The notes beneath the pieces are model-generated. The model was not told the origin of the DNA. It saw nothing but the letters and a program-made list of their open reading frames with translations, and ran no database searches. Below, in pieces: positions 33,965 to 46,153 of a DNA stretch of 64,000 nucleotides. Position numbers and translations under genes: made by a program. This DNA comes from Xanthoparmelia taractica. Lineage: Eukaryota; Ascomycota; Lecanoromycetes; Lecanorales; Parmeliaceae. The first letter of the stretch is position 1; the number at the start of each line of letters is the position of its first letter. The stretch is from contig MU853182.1 of NCBI GenBank assembly GCA_033085395.1, forward strand, positions 62,001 to 126,000. Direction: 5' to 3'.

Positions 33965-34980
33965 ATGTCTGTCGTATCACTTCTCGGCGTCAAAGTCCTC
34001 AACAATCCTGCCAAATTCGGTGACTCATATCATTTTGAGATTACCTTTGAGTGCCTAGAGCAGCTGCAGAAGGGTACAATTCACTTATACTTCCTGAGGC
34101 CAAGCCGCTGACCGCTTTACAGATCTCGAATGGAAGCTTACCTACGTGGGATCTGCTACCTCGTAAGCAATCTACTTCATACCTGCGATGCGGCATCAGT
34201 TGACAATCAGCAGATCAGAGCATGACCAGGAGCTTGATTCTCTACTTGTTGGGCCCATCCCAGTCGGCGTGAACAAATTCATATTCGAAGCTGACCCCCC
34301 AAACCTCCGACGCATCCCCACATCCGAGATCCTCGGCGTCACCGTGATTCTCCTCACATGCAGCTACGATGGCCGAGAGTTTGTTCGAGTTGGCTATTAC
34401 GTCAACAATGAATACGACTCCGAAGAGCTCAATGCTGAACCGCCCGCCAAGCCAGACATCGATCGCGTGAGGAGAAATGTGCTTGCAGAGAAGCCTCGTG
34501 TAACTAGATTTGCGATCAAATGGTACGAGCACCTAAGAAAAGGCATGGTGCACGTACTTTCACGCTAACGCGCTTAGGGACACGGAGGACTCAGCCCCTG
34601 CCGAATTCCCTCCTGAGCAGCCCGAAGCTGACATCGTCGAAGACGACAGCGCTAATTATGGCGCCGAAGAGGTAGAGCTCGAAGAAGGCCTCAAAGCTGA
34701 ATTAGCCGCCGCCGAAGCAGAAAAGGGCGAAGACGAGGAAATGGCGGGCGCAGATGACACTGCTGGCACCAAGGAGAAAGATGAAGATGACTCTGATGCT
34801 GGTAGCGAGGACCTTGAAGCCGAGAGCAGCGGTAGTGATGACGAGGACGCCGAGGAGGAGGAAGAAGAGGCCGACGCTGATGAAGATATGGAGATGGGTG
34901 AGGGTGAGCATGCCGAGGGATCAAGTGCTGGGAAGCAGCAGGCTCTCCATCAGCAGCCAGGTGCGGTCATGGTGCATTAG
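33965..34980 (+). CDS. ASF1: Histone chaperone ASF1
   Basis: Four exons: 33965-34073, 34123-34162 (40 nt), 34214-34522 and 34578-34980; 286 residues. The start MSVVSLLGVKVLNNPAKF and the next blocks FEITFECLEQL, DLEWKLTYVGSA and LLVGPIPVGVNKF are the immunoglobulin-like Asf1 core (residues 1-155). The core ends at RVTRFAIKWD, which binds the H3-H4 dimer. The remaining 130 residues are a very acidic tail (runs of Asp/Glu with Ala/Gly), the usual fungal arrangement. ASF1 hands H3-H4 to CAF-1 and HIR in replication-coupled and replication-independent nucleosome assembly. All three introns fall at phase-consistent positions. Confidence 0.95.
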
Positions 34981-35340
34981 AGATTCTCATAGTTGGTCTT
35001 CACATTGGTTTACGAAATTCCTGATATCCCCGGAGTTGGGGGTATGGTTTCATGATGAGCAGCCCGGACGGCGGAGAGCAAAATCATTCTCATAGTCCAG
35101 CATCTCCTACTTTGACATAAATAGCAAGCAAAGATTTAGCCAGACAGGGATATTCAATTGAGGATTCTGAAGAAAGAGCTATTGTACAGCGACCAGTGCA
35201 ATGAAGTCAAGCGGCTACGGTCCTAAAAATATGAATGCAAGCATGCTATCCCTCCAACAACTTCTCCATCTCACCACCCAACCCCTCAATCAACTACCGC
35301 CCATCTCCCCCATCTCCCTCAGCACCTAGCCCACCTTCCC
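34981..35340. other. Convergent 3' spacer after ASF1
   Basis: 360 bp. The last 100 bp are C-rich (CTCCATCTCACCACCCAACCC). No gene seen. Confidence 0.3.
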
Positions 35341-35688
35341 CTACAACCACCTCCTAACATACCCCGCCCAACACTTCCTCAACCTCTCCTCCTTCTCCAG
35401 CACCCACTTCAGCCTCTCCTCCTTCATACTATTAACCGCATCCCACGAATCCCTCCCAAGCGAAGAAGATCTCTGGATGCTCTGATCCAAGTCCGTGATG
35501 CGCGGGTCATATACGGCTTTGATACCGGCGTCTTTGAGCGCCGCTTCGTCGCGCGCACAGGGGCGGCAGGGGAAAGGAATGGAAGAGGGTGGTGGGGACT
35601 TTGTTCCGTTTGGGAGGTGGGGGTTCGGGGTGTGGGTGGAGTAGGTGGTGGCGGTGTGGCCGCAGGAGAAGGTTGTGATTGTTGCCAT
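35341..35688 (-). CDS. Small conserved-looking protein of unknown function
   Basis: Single exon, 115 residues from the ATG at 35688. The frame stays open upstream, but the upstream codons are His/Thr/Ser low-complexity and look like a 5' leader. The N terminus MATITTFSCGHTATTY contains a Cys-Gly-His motif and a second pair, PCRPCARDE, follows at about residue 43. Together these could form a small metal site. The C-terminal half is helical and charged, ending EERLRKCWAGYVRRWL. I do not recognise a named family, so no function is assigned. The codon choice and clean start context support it as a real gene. Confidence 0.55.
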   Translation of the reverse strand: MATITTFSCGHTATTYSTHTPNPHLPNGTKSPPPSSIPFPCRPCARDEAALKDAGIKAVYDPRITDLDQSIQRSSSLGRDSWDAVNSMKEERLKWVLEKEERLRKCWAGYVRRWL

Positions 35689-36217
35689 TGTGTTTAGATG
35701 AGGTGGTGGATGACTGTGGTTCGAGTGATTGAAGATCTTTTTGAGACTGGTGTAGGTGCTTGTTTGATTGTGATTGCTTTTGTGTGTTCGATGTAGGATT
35801 GAGTGATGACAAGTGAGAGGGTCTTTGCAGGTGGGGAAGGAATGGTATATATACTTGGGTATGACAAAGGCAGTGAAGGTAGTGTCATTGTAAGGGGTTG
35901 TGTCATGCTTGTTCGAGTGAAGGGAGGAGGGACTTGGGTGGAACAAAACGGTAAACGCTTTGTATTAAACAAGGGAATAGTGAAGATTTATGTTGAAAGT
36001 CTATTGTGTTTGACTGGATATGACAAAGAGCCATCAACTCGGTGGTTGTGAAGGGCCAGGCAGGCTGCTTTGTAAGGCACGGGGTATAGCGGCGTTTGGC
36101 GTTTAGGATGGGTTTCAGCACGATGATACACAATCACTATACTTCTCGAGTGACCGTTTAAAATCTGGCCTGTAGAATACAAAACCTCAGTTCCGAAGCC
36201 TACGTTTGCGGATCACC
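35689..36217. other. Spacer upstream of the small gene and downstream of Sro7
   Basis: 529 bp. No additional gene. It holds the probable 5' leader of the small minus-strand gene (to about 35950) and the 3' UTR of the Sro7 gene. Confidence 0.3.
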
Positions 36218-39200
36218 TCAGAACCCAAGCTTATGCGAAATCACTGTCATTCGTCAGCCTATCCCTACACGCAGATTGTAAGTCCAATTAATGAAATGGA
36301 CACTTACATCCCATCACAGCTTTCTTCTTCTGTGAACTAACGTACTTGTTAACATCGTCAGCGAATCCTGCACTGTTATCCTCAAGCTTCTCCATGTTGT
36401 CTCCTGCAAGGCCTAGACTTTCTGTCCGCTCTTGTACTTGACGCTGCATGTAAGCCCAGTAGCCTTCCTCCTGCTGTCCAGGAGGTTGCTTGTCTGCTCT
36501 AGAGGAGCTGGACGCCGTTTGGCGACTTGTAGCGCGCCTTGCTTCTTCGTCGGCGCGCTGCTGCTCCAGCATCCGCTTCGACGGAGGACGGTCGGGGCCG
36601 CCAATGAACATATCCATATCCGCAGGCGTGACGTATTGCGTGCCTGACATCCATTGCAAATTCGAGATTGTCGGTCTTGGGGGTATGAGAGCTTGTGGAT
36701 TGAAAAGCTTGTCAAGCGAACGCGTCAGATCCTGCCCTGTCCCCCAGACATTAAGTACTGCTGTCTCGGAGGGTCCAGTCCAACCAGATACAAAGCCAGT
36801 AGGTGTTATGATAGCTTCAGAAAACCTTCGTACGTCCAGGATGTGGGCAACATTAGTCGAAGCAATCTCCTTCAAGCCTGGTACTGTGAAAGCTTTGGCG
36901 CATCCATCACCGAAAAGTCCAATTAAAGCGTAGGAATAGGCTTCAAATTTGACGACAGCCGCCTGATAGCAGACGAACTGGTCCCAGGATTTATTAGCTC
37001 CCTTAGCCGTTGCTGGTTTGAAGATTCTTGCACCCGTTGTGGTGACAGCTAGTATAACTCCGTTGATCCTGGCCCCACTACGAAGGCTGGCGACAACATC
37101 TTGGGCAGCTGCTGCCACATCTCCGGAGTCCGTATTGATTGGTGATACGGAGATGATCTTGTCTTCCAGCGTACATGTTCCAACAAGCTTGACTGTGTAG
37201 CCGCCGGTCGCCTCTGGTAACAGCTTGAAGGTCGCAAGCCGCCCAAGATTAGTTCCAACAAAGATTAGTATGCTTGAGTAGTCTTCGCTGGTCAGCAAAA
37301 AAGCTTAAGAGTGAATGTCATTCTGTCGACTTACCATCACCGTCGAGCATCATGACCCCAAATTCAATGCTTGTGGACCACTCATGCTTGGCTTGATTTT
37401 GGCTGTTACTGCTTCTTCGGAAGACCCCATGCTTCCCGCTTGAGCTACCGAAGTCACTCACGCTGGCCTCATATATGACAGCTGGGCCTCTGAGGTCGAT
37501 GACTGTGATGCTGCCTCCTTCAAATCCAGCACAAACAAAACCGACATCACTCATCTTTAATGCAGTCACAGGACCTTGTCGCGAGTCAAGCATGGTCAAA
37601 GGAAGCAAGCCTTCCTTGATACTGGGCTCCGCCCGGTCTACTATTGTTTCTAGGCCAAAGCCCTTGGCCTCCTTATGCGGCAAGTCTCTACCAAAGTCGC
37701 GATTCTTGCCCCAGCGAAAGATAGCAACTTCGCCAGTTCTCAACCCTACAGCGAGCTCTCCGGTAGCGCCCGCCATCGACATCATGATGACATCTATATC
37801 TCTATACCGGCCCAGAGCTCGAGCAACATCAACTTGAAGGACATCTTCATTCTCAATTTCATCGCCATGCCCAGCGTCCCAAACACGTATGGTGCCGTCA
37901 GCGTGAGCGGTCTGTATGACATTCCGGTTCGCGAACTTCATAACGGATCGTTTGGCCTCGGCGCCTCCTTTCAATATTGGAGGACCACGCGCGCGATTTT
38001 CGACCATACCAAGCCATCTCGTGCGGTCGACGAAAGCCATGTCAATGCGATTGACGAATGGATGTATGTATGTCAGAGATACGTGGAGTTGGTTCGTAGG
38101 AGGGATAGGATGTCCAGATGGAAAGCTCAAGGTCACCATTTCACCTGATGCTAGGAGGACGATAACAGCAATAGGATCATTAGATCCAGCAAAGTGAGGC
38201 GACTTGCGAGGAATCAGGCAGTACTCAATAACTGCAGCATTCGGTGGTGTAGGCAGAGTATGCTGTGCCTTTGGCCTCTCGAAATGTTCCGAGAGGACTT
38301 GCCAGGAAGATGTTGTGTAGTTCGGCGTTGGTCCAAGGTCGAGAAAGGTCAGGCCTTTAGCAGGCTCATTTGTCAATAACCCGCCAGCGATCAATATTCC
38401 AGTGTCATCAGAATTTGCTTTCGAACACCATGAAATACGAAAAAATGGCTCTTTCATTGTAAGGGTACCTCTCGCAGACCCTGCCAGTTGCGAGGATGCT
38501 GCTGGCACGTCTACATGGGTAGCTTGTATCGTTCTGGCCAGTAGTTTCCTGCCGTCTTTTGGATCCCATATTACAAAGCTGGAATCCTCGTAGGCCGTAA
38601 GTATGAAGGTTCCAGTGGGATGCCAAACCGCCTGTGTCAGTCTAGGGCATCGAGCAGGACTGCCAGGGTTTGCCTGAGGATCCCCTCCAGGGGCTCCCGA
38701 CGGTAGCTCATAGTAGAAAAACTTTAACGGTTTGTTGTGCTTGAATGAGAATATGACCGCGCCTTCAGAATACCCGACCAAAAGATTGCCGATGTCCCGA
38801 GGATGAAAGGCCAGTGTTTCGACTGGCAAAAGGCGTGCCCGTGGATTGCGATCCCTCCATAGATTCGGAACTCTGAGCGGTGCAAGGCTCAATCGGTCAA
38901 GATCGTAGGCAATGATCTCCCCTTAAGCCATTATTAGTATTTTGAGGATGCTTGGTACATATCGAGGAGCTTAATGTACCATTCTGTAGCCCAACCAGTG
39001 CATAGTCCAAGGTCGGATCTGTCGCTATGGCTGTGATAAGACCAGGAGGAGCATAGGATGCTAGTATTCTTGTCGTGTCTAGGGAAAAGACTGATAAATC
39101 ATTTTTCGTGTCAACGCAGACGAGTTTATCTGCGCAGAATTGCAGTGTCTTGACCGAGGCCTTTCTTGGAAGTTTCAAGCTGACAGAGACACGCTTTTGC

Positions 39201-39467
39201 CCAAAGATGTATATTCTTCCACTTCCAAACTTTGTGTCTTTGGTGCCTACGGCGAGTAGCGACTGGACTGGATCATATGCTACTGCACTGATTTGGGAAT
39301 TGATGCCATATCGTGCTACCTGTTATTGCAAGTCATCAGGCTGGGTACAAAAGGACTTTGGCGGTCGATCAGCACCTTACTTCATCAATAGCAAAGAGCT
39401 GAGGATCCAGCCCGGCTGAGAAGTCTCTCTGCACGCCTGCCTGCTTGCCTCGAAGGAAGGATGCCAT
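36218..39467 (-). CDS. Sro7/Lgl family exocytosis regulator (WD40, tomosyn-like)
   Basis: Five exons: 39467-39381, 39319-38980, 38921-37335, 37282-36308 and 36243-36218 (26 nt); 1004 residues. The N terminus MASFLRGKQAGVQRDFSAGL and ARYGINSQISAVAYDPVQSL are the standard Lgl/Sro7 opening. Two WD40 propellers follow, with readable blade pieces such as WHPTGTFILTAYEDSSFVIWD and ADGTIRVWDAGHGDEIENED. The C-terminal segment EEGYWAYMQRQVQERTESL to NKYVSSQKKKAVMG resembles a SNARE-like tail. The tiny last exon completes it as LISHKLGF, matching fungal orthologues better than reading through to the next stop. Sro7 binds the Sec9 t-SNARE and Sec4 at the plasma membrane and regulates polarised exocytosis. 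It is divergent from pyruvate decarboxylase with 435 bp between starts. Confidence 0.92.
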
Positions 39468-39902
39468 TTTTGCTTCCCCATGGCGTTATTGCTCCTGTTC
39501 CTCTGTGTTTCGGCGGAGCTCCCCACCAATCGGACAAGAACAGCAGCCCTACCGTAGGGCTTATCTTAGCGTCCACGAAGTCTACCCCCGCCTTGCCGTC
39601 CAAAGAGCGATCCTTTCTGACTGCAGCCAGCTTTCAATGTATAGTATAAAAGTCTTTTGACTGCAGTAAGGTTGGAATATGCGACATTGAGCTGTAGTTG
39701 AGCTGGAATGTGTAGTATGCGAGCAGATTGCGGCAAGTTATGGGGGTGCGGGCTTCTTTGCCACCCATCGTGCTGTCACAATCCCGTCGGGTTCCGCTGC
39801 TAGGAAAACAGTCACCATTACTTGTTGAATTGTTCCTCCCTCTCCCTCTCTCAATGACAATATCTCGATATTTCAGACCAGATTCGCTCAGCTATCTTCA
39901 TC
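39468..39902. promoter_or_regulatory. Divergent promoter region Sro7 / pyruvate decarboxylase
   Basis: 435 bp. A CT-rich block (CCCTCTCCCTCTCTC at about 39838-39852) lies 50 bp upstream of the decarboxylase start, typical of highly expressed fungal genes. No specific operator recognised. Confidence 0.35.
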
Positions 39903-41818
39903 ATGGTCACGGATATCAGAACCTCGGAGCTCAAGAGCCCCATCGACATAGCCGAATACCTATTCCGCAGGCTTTTTGAAGTCGGCGTCCGTGGTGTACA
40001 CGGTGTTCCAGGCGATTTCAATCTAGTAAGATCCCTATAGGCTATAAAGTGCGAAGCCGAAGCTCATCTTCTTAGGTAGCTCTCGACTATATTCCTAAAA
40101 CTGGACTCCATTGGGTAGGGAATTGCAACGAGCTGAACGCCGGTATGGATTACGAGAAGCCACTGTAGCGAACTCAGCTCATATTACAAAAGGCTATGCC
40201 GCAGATGGATACGCAAGAGTAAAAGGAATATCGGCGGTGGTGACAACGTTTGGCGTTGGCGAATTGAGCATCCTCAATGCCATTGCTGGCGCCTACTCCG
40301 AGTACGTGCCAATTGTACATATCGTTGGCACTCCATCCACCATCTCACAACGCGATGGCTTGCTTCTGCACCATACTCTCGGGAATGGAAACTTTGAGGT
40401 CTTTGCGGACATGAGCCACAATATATCTTGCGCCAAGGCGAAGTTGAACGATCCTCATGACGCAGCTATGCTCATCGATAATGCTATACGCGAATGCTGG
40501 GTTCAATCAAGACCTGTGTACATCACTCTGCCAACCGACATGGTTCAAAAGAAAATTGAGGGCGAGCGGTTGAAGACACCCATAGATCTTAGCTTTCCAC
40601 TCAATGATGCCGAGAAGGAGGACTATGTCGTGGATGTCGTCCTGAAGTATCTTCATGCTGCCAAAAACCCTGTCATCCTCGTCGATGCTTGCGCCATAAG
40701 ACACAGAGCGCTTGAAGAAGTACACGAGCTCATCGAGAAGTCTGGCCTACCAGTCTTTGTAGCCCCCATGGGCAAGGGCGCTGTGAATGAAACCTTACCG
40801 ACTTATGGAGGTGTGTATGCTGGAAACGGAAGCAATGCTGGAGTCGCAGAGCGCGTTGAGTCCTCGGACCTTGTTTTGAGCATCGGCGCCATCAAGTCAG
40901 ACTTCAATACTGCTGGTTTCACCTATAGAGTTAGCCAGCTGTCGACCATCGACTTCCACAGCGGATACATGCGTGTTCGATACTCAGAGTACCCTGGGGT
41001 ACACATGCGCGGAGTACTGAAAAAGGTGACTGCACGGATGGGGAAGCTCAACATAGAGTCCGGTCCTGCGCCAAACAACGAAATTGCAAAAAAGGACCAG
41101 GGGATGTCGCAAGGAGAAGTCATCACGCATGACTGGTTTTGGCCAAGAGTTGGTCAATGGCTAAAACCAAATGATATCGTGCTCACAGAGACCGGTACCG
41201 CCAACTTCGGGATTTGGGAGACGAAGTTCCCAAAAGGCGTAACGGCTATTTCTCAAGTTCTGTGGGGTTCAATAGGTTATTCAGTAGGAGCATGCCAAGG
41301 TGCTGCGTTAGCAGCGAAGGAAACGGGCGACAGAAGGACCGTACTGTTTGTTGGCGATGGTTCCTTCGAATTGACAGCCCAAGAGCTCAGCACTATGATC
41401 AGGAATGATCTGAAGCCAATCATGTATGTTCGATCCAATAAACGGGCCGTACAGTTACTGATCGTTCCAGATTTGTCATTTGCAATGAAGGTTATACCAT
41501 TGAGAGATACATCCATGGCATGGACGCCAGCTATAATGATATCCAAGAATGGAAGTACAAGGACCTAGTTAGTGTCTTTGGAGCGGACCCAAAAAAATCG
41601 AAGACCTATCAGGTCAAAACAAAGCAGGAAGCTGAGAACCTCTTTAAGGATGAGAACTTCTCGTCCGCGCCATATCTCCAGGTAAGTCTGCTCCTAGTTG
41701 AAGTGGAGATCAATGCTGACAATGACAGTTCGTGGAGCTTTACATGCCCAAAGAGGATGCACCAAAGGCACTTAAAATGACCGCAGAGATTTCAGCTAAG
41801 ACCAACGCGAAGGGATGA
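39903..41818 (+). CDS. Pyruvate decarboxylase (thiamine diphosphate enzyme)
   Basis: Five exons: 39903-40025, 40076-40142, 40193-41423, 41471-41681 and 41729-41818; 573 residues, the normal size. It converts pyruvate to acetaldehyde and CO2, in the cytosol, in ethanol fermentation. Visible active-site parts: VHGVPGDFNL, the cofactor-activating Glu in NELNAGYAADGYAR, the His pair in LLHHTLG, the thiamine/magnesium motif GDGSFELTAQELS followed by ICNEGYTIE, and the active-site Glu in TIE. The canonical Asn-Asn-Asp of the cofactor motif is Cys-Asn-Glu here; the metal-binding second Asn and the Gly are kept, so activity is expected. The C-terminal exon encodes FVELYMPKEDAPKALK. Oxygen- or carbon-dependent regulation is likely from the family but not seen in the sequence. 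Confidence 0.94.
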
Positions 41819-42153
41819 GACGGAAGAGGAGGAGATATACGCATATTGAAGATCGATAAGATTGTACGAGGCATGAGTATATGATGAAGGGAAAAGCTAG
41901 TTGCTCCCTCGAAGCTCGTTCGTGTGGATCACGAAACGTAGGTATATAGCTTATTAGTAGCTTACTGTAATATTGTGATAAGTAATGAGTTGCGCGAGTT
42001 GCGCCAATTGGGCGAAAATGACTGGATGAATTCTAGTATAAGTCCACGATGAAATCCTTCAATTGACAATCTCGGCTTCTTCACTTCAGTCCACACAGCA
42101 TAAGGCAACAACGATAATACATTCTATCAGACCAAGGCCTTCTCCTTCTCACG
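41819..42153. other. Intergenic between PDC and Tan1
   Basis: 335 bp. AT-rich 3' UTR-like sequence, then a pyrimidine-rich leader just before 42154. No gene seen. Confidence 0.3.
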
Positions 42154-43232
42154 ATGGATGAAAGTAGAAAGCGCAAGTTTGAAGCAAGCAACGGAGACCG
42201 TACCCAAAAGAAGTCGAAGCAATGGCGCGTACCGAAGAAAGGCCAATCCAACTATGTTCCCCCCAGCGTAGAGCCAGGCGACTCCGGTGTCTGGGCTACG
42301 TGTCAGCTGGGCAGGGAAGCCAAATCAACTGGGGAGCTACGAGATCTGTTCGAAGAGTACGCCAAGAAGCTTTATGGCAGTCCGGAAGAGCATTCTGATG
42401 GAGAGGACAGCAATGAGGATGCCGAGGCGGATATCGAGGCTGAGATCCAAAAAGAGGTTCAGGGAATGAAGTCCAAGGTCCCAAAAAAAGAGGCTCTGTT
42501 TCAGTCCGTGAAGATGGACATACAATGCGTGCTCTTCTTCAAGACTCGCCCTCCGATCGAGCCTGTCTCCTTTGTCCATAAAATCTGCAAGGACGCCGCT
42601 GAGGGCGCTACGCAACGAGCTCGATTCATTAAAAGACTATCACCAATGACTATGATGGGGAAGGCTACAGAGGATGGACTGGCTAAAGTTGCGGACGCAG
42701 TGCTAGGACCCGTGTTCCACGGTGACGAAGATGGGTTGAAGTTTGCAATACGGCCTACGAGGAGGAATCACAATGTTATGAAGAGGGAGGACATTATCAA
42801 GCAGATTGCCAGGGCTGTAGGCAGAAATCACAAGGTTGATCTGAAAGGATATGACCGTCTGATCTTAGTCGATGTCTACAAGGTAGGTGGCGTTTGCTCT
42901 GCTGCTTTGCACCTTGTTTACAGCATGATGCTGAGGTCATTTGGCTGACTTGTCAGAATATACTCGGTATGAGTGTTGTTGGGTGTGATTACGACGAGCT
43001 GAAGCAATACAATCTTGCGGAGATATACAACCCAACACCGAAGTTGGAATACAAAGCGAGCAATGGCGCAGCGGCTAAGATGGAGGAAGAAGATGACAAT
43101 TCACCTTCAGATGTGGCCGCGAACCTACCGGGGATCAAGGATGATGTGATGGCCTTAGAAAAGAACCAAGACGATAAGACCAGTCTCGACTCCCAAAAGG
43201 CGGCGGACGATGTCCACCTCACAGCTTCGTGA
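42154..43232 (+). CDS. TAN1: THUMP-domain tRNA acetylation adaptor Tan1
   Basis: Two exons: 42154-42882 and 42957-43232; 334 residues. A basic N terminus (RKRKFEASNGDRTQKKSKQW) precedes GVWATCQLGREAKSTGELRDLFEEY, the family opening. An acidic insert follows (about residues 80-105). The THUMP domain spans about residues 120-265, with CVLFFKTRPPIEPVSFVHKI, RFIKRLSPMT, KFAIRPTRRNHN and the closing YDRLILVDVYKNILGMSVVG. Tan1 binds tRNA-Ser and tRNA-Leu and guides the acetyltransferase Kre33 to form ac4C12. The C-terminal 65 residues are acidic and unconserved. The intron (42883-42956) interrupts VDVYK|NILGM, a position that keeps frame exactly. Confidence 0.92.
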
Positions 43233-44286
43233 GCGACGGGCAGACCAGCCGACCTTCCTGTCGTCCGATGTTGATATATGAGGTGCAACAACAAGGTAAT
43301 ACTCGGTCGTTGACTGATCATCTCAGTTGTGTATGGTGTCCGGTGTTATTAAAAGCCAACAAGATTCGCTTGCGTAGCGAGAAAGGTGTCGTGCGCCCAG
43401 ATCGCATCTCTCGGCATATCGGCAAGCGCAAGAATGGGTCTACCGTGCTCGGCACTATGTAGTACTGCTAAGGTAATCATGCATCGTGTCAGATCTCGGG
43501 ATCCAACCGGTTGGAAACAGCGTTCTCGAAGCCATCGAAGGATTGGAGTGTCAGATTCTGCAGGAAGTAAGAGGAAGGCGTTTCGGCATGCCACTCGATT
43601 GGTCTACACAAGCGAAATGCAGATAGGATGAGACCGCGACTAGTCGGGTATTTCGGACCCCAATCTCGTTGTGGGAATACCAAACGAGCTTCATTACGCG
43701 TAACCGTCAGAAAAGCTTTGGCCCTTAAACTTCCCCCCCCCAAGGCATACAGCCTCCAACGCGCAAGCAAAGACCTTGCGAGAGTTGTCGTCTAACACTC
43801 TTACAGAAATGTTTGACGAATTTGTATCAGCCACTCCTTTCGCAGCATTTCGCAGGACGTATATTCGTCTCATAAAAGCAAACTACCTCGTTTATTACGT
43901 GCCCACTCACACCGCTTTGAACAGGCATATGGAATAGTTGGAAGCGAGATGAAAGGTATCTTGGCCGTCATAGCCACTCATGACTGATCTCTCCCTGGGT
44001 CAGATTGGCCACACCCACAAGCCTCTGTCTGTTTTATGCTCCGTTTCCTAAGTCAGAAGCGGTGTTTGCTCCTGGTGATTCCTACACATCCACCTCGCCT
44101 ATTCTGGCGTATCATTGGTAAAGCTTCAAAATGTGTCGTTTCTGATTCAGCTCGCCATCGCTCTCACCGAACATATCCTCATCCTTCTCCGCCTTTATGT
44201 ATGCTGCGATTCCGTCCTGCAGTGTCCTATCTCCTTTATTGTCAAAATTATAAGGACGCAGTGTGAACTCTTCGTTCCGAAATCCA
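43233..44286. other. Intergenic, about 1 kb
   Basis: No gene supported. Several 70-95-codon frames on both strands (43229-43770) have no start context or family signature. A C9 run lies at about 43732-43740. Confidence 0.3.
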
Positions 44287-45301
44287 ATGCAACTTCCTTC
44301 TATAGCGAATGTCCTCGCCATTGATCCGTTCACAATGGCATACGGGACAGTTCCCTCGTCTCTCCTCTCGAACAGCAGCTCCATCCGATGGATGGTCCAA
44401 GATGCCCTTCAAAGCCCACGTCTCGAAGTGAATAACATGGAAGATATTCGAGGCCATCTACATGGTATATGCAAGCTCCGTCTTTCCAACGGCTCTCGAC
44501 TAGTCCTGAAACTCAGTCCCTCGCCAAATACAGTTCTTCTACGACATGAGCGGTACTCCCTCGAATCTGAGGCCACCATACTCTCGCTTCTCAAGAAAAG
44601 TAGCCTACCAATACCGCGAATATTAAGATATGATCCGAGCAGTACGCAGATCGGGTCGTCCTTCCTCCTCAGCACACACGTTCCGGGTGTTTTGTATGCA
44701 GATGCGTTGGCACGTCTCACAAGATCTGAATGCAGAGACATTGAGTTGCAGCTTCGATCCCTCAAGTCCACCATCAGTCAGCACACATCATCCACGTTTG
44801 GACCTGCTGCCCTTGTGGCCTCGAACAAGGGATTTCCGACTTGGCGGGAATCGTTCAAATCAATGTTTGAGTCTATCGTGATGGATGCCGAAGATATGAC
44901 GATCAACCTCCCTTACCATGCAATCCGGGAAGCTGCATCCTCAGTGGCGAAGGAATTGCATGACGTGGAGAAAGCCAGACTTGTTGTTTTGGGGCTGGGT
45001 CGACCGCAGAACGTGCTTCTTGATCAAAGAACCAATGACGTTATAGGTCTGTTAGACTTTGGGCAGGCAGTTTGGGGTGATATTGCCTTTTCAGAACCAG
45101 AGTTATCCTCTGACCGGAAAAGTTTACTGTAAGTTCTCTTGATCAGAGCAACTCCTTTGGGCTAATGCTGTTCCAAGGTATATGTGCTACCATGCAGTTG
45201 TCACGATTGTAACGAACCATTATAGACCGCAAAGAGATGCAAAGGAGCTGGACGCTAGAAAGACTTTGACTACAGCTCTAGCACAGTTGGCCGTGGAGTA
45301 A
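44287..45301 (+). CDS. APH-fold (aminoglycoside phosphotransferase-like) protein, probable pseudokinase
   Basis: Two exons: 44287-45128 and 45178-45301; 321 residues. An alternative start is Met17 (44335). The N lobe has a lysine in LRLSNGSRLVLKLSP and a glutamate in YSLESEATILSLL, matching the nucleotide-binding lobe of phosphotransferase-family proteins (YSLESEA, PIPRILRYDPS, FLLSTHVPG). The expected catalytic His-x-Asp before RPQNVLLD is replaced by Leu-Gly-Leu (VVLGLGRPQNVLLD). The following asparagine and the DFG-like metal site in VIGLLDFGQAVWGD are kept. Loss of the catalytic aspartate predicts no phosphotransfer, so a binding or regulatory role is more likely. Substrate unknown. The 3' exon is needed for a family-length C terminus. 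Confidence 0.75.
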
Positions 45302-46153
45302 GAATGTGCTGAATGCTAGATGAAACACATGTTGCTGTTTGTTCGTTCTTTGTAAATCTCAAGGCACGCACATTATAAAGCTCAGGTAGCATACTCTATG
45401 AGGAAGACCAACAAGAATCACGATCGTGTGCTCTCTCACATGAAGTATTAATTTGACAAAATACATGCCTGCATGCATTGGGAAAATGAGGGGCTCAAGT
45501 AAGATAAGGTACTTAGTACTTAGGGCATATTTACGCTAGACCTGTTAGAGACGGCCCAGACTTTGTGCGCTGCAAGTGAGGCTGAAAGCCACAATACTGA
45601 ATACTGCCATTAAAGTCAATCGTTCTTTACTACCACAGCGATAGCAAGCCAGCGCATAGGAGCAGACGCTCTCCCCTCCCACGGGTCATTGTCGCGGAGA
45701 GTTGTTTGATCTCGTCCTCCAGGTTCAGAGCCTTCCAGGGTATTGCTAATATCTCACACGACCTCTCGAAAGTCCAGTAGGTCTTTGCCGCAAGCGATCA
45801 TTTCTTATCCTCCCTCCATCCATCCACCAACGGCGCAGGCTAATACTATATGATTCCACAGAGATCGTTGCTCAACGGCCTTACTACTTTGCTCACTCCG
45901 GTGAGGGGTCTACACCTTTTACTTGCGTCGCAATTCGACCATTCGGCGAGACTGGGCTGGCCTGGCTAGGACTACTAGCTGGGATAATTTTTGGATATAC
46001 GAACGTTCGATTCTTTCCAATCTTAGTTCAAATCTGCATGTTTCATCTAGCCCCATGGAACGCTGTCGGTTGCTGCAAGCCAGGCAACTGGTCATGAATA
46101 GTCGATGACTCCAATTCCCCAATACTCCTTGATACGAGGCCACAGGCTGGAGG
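45302..46153. other. Intergenic upstream of the MAPKKK
   Basis: 852 bp. It probably holds the 5' UTR and promoter of the large kinase gene. No coding exon or repeat recognised. Confidence 0.3.
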
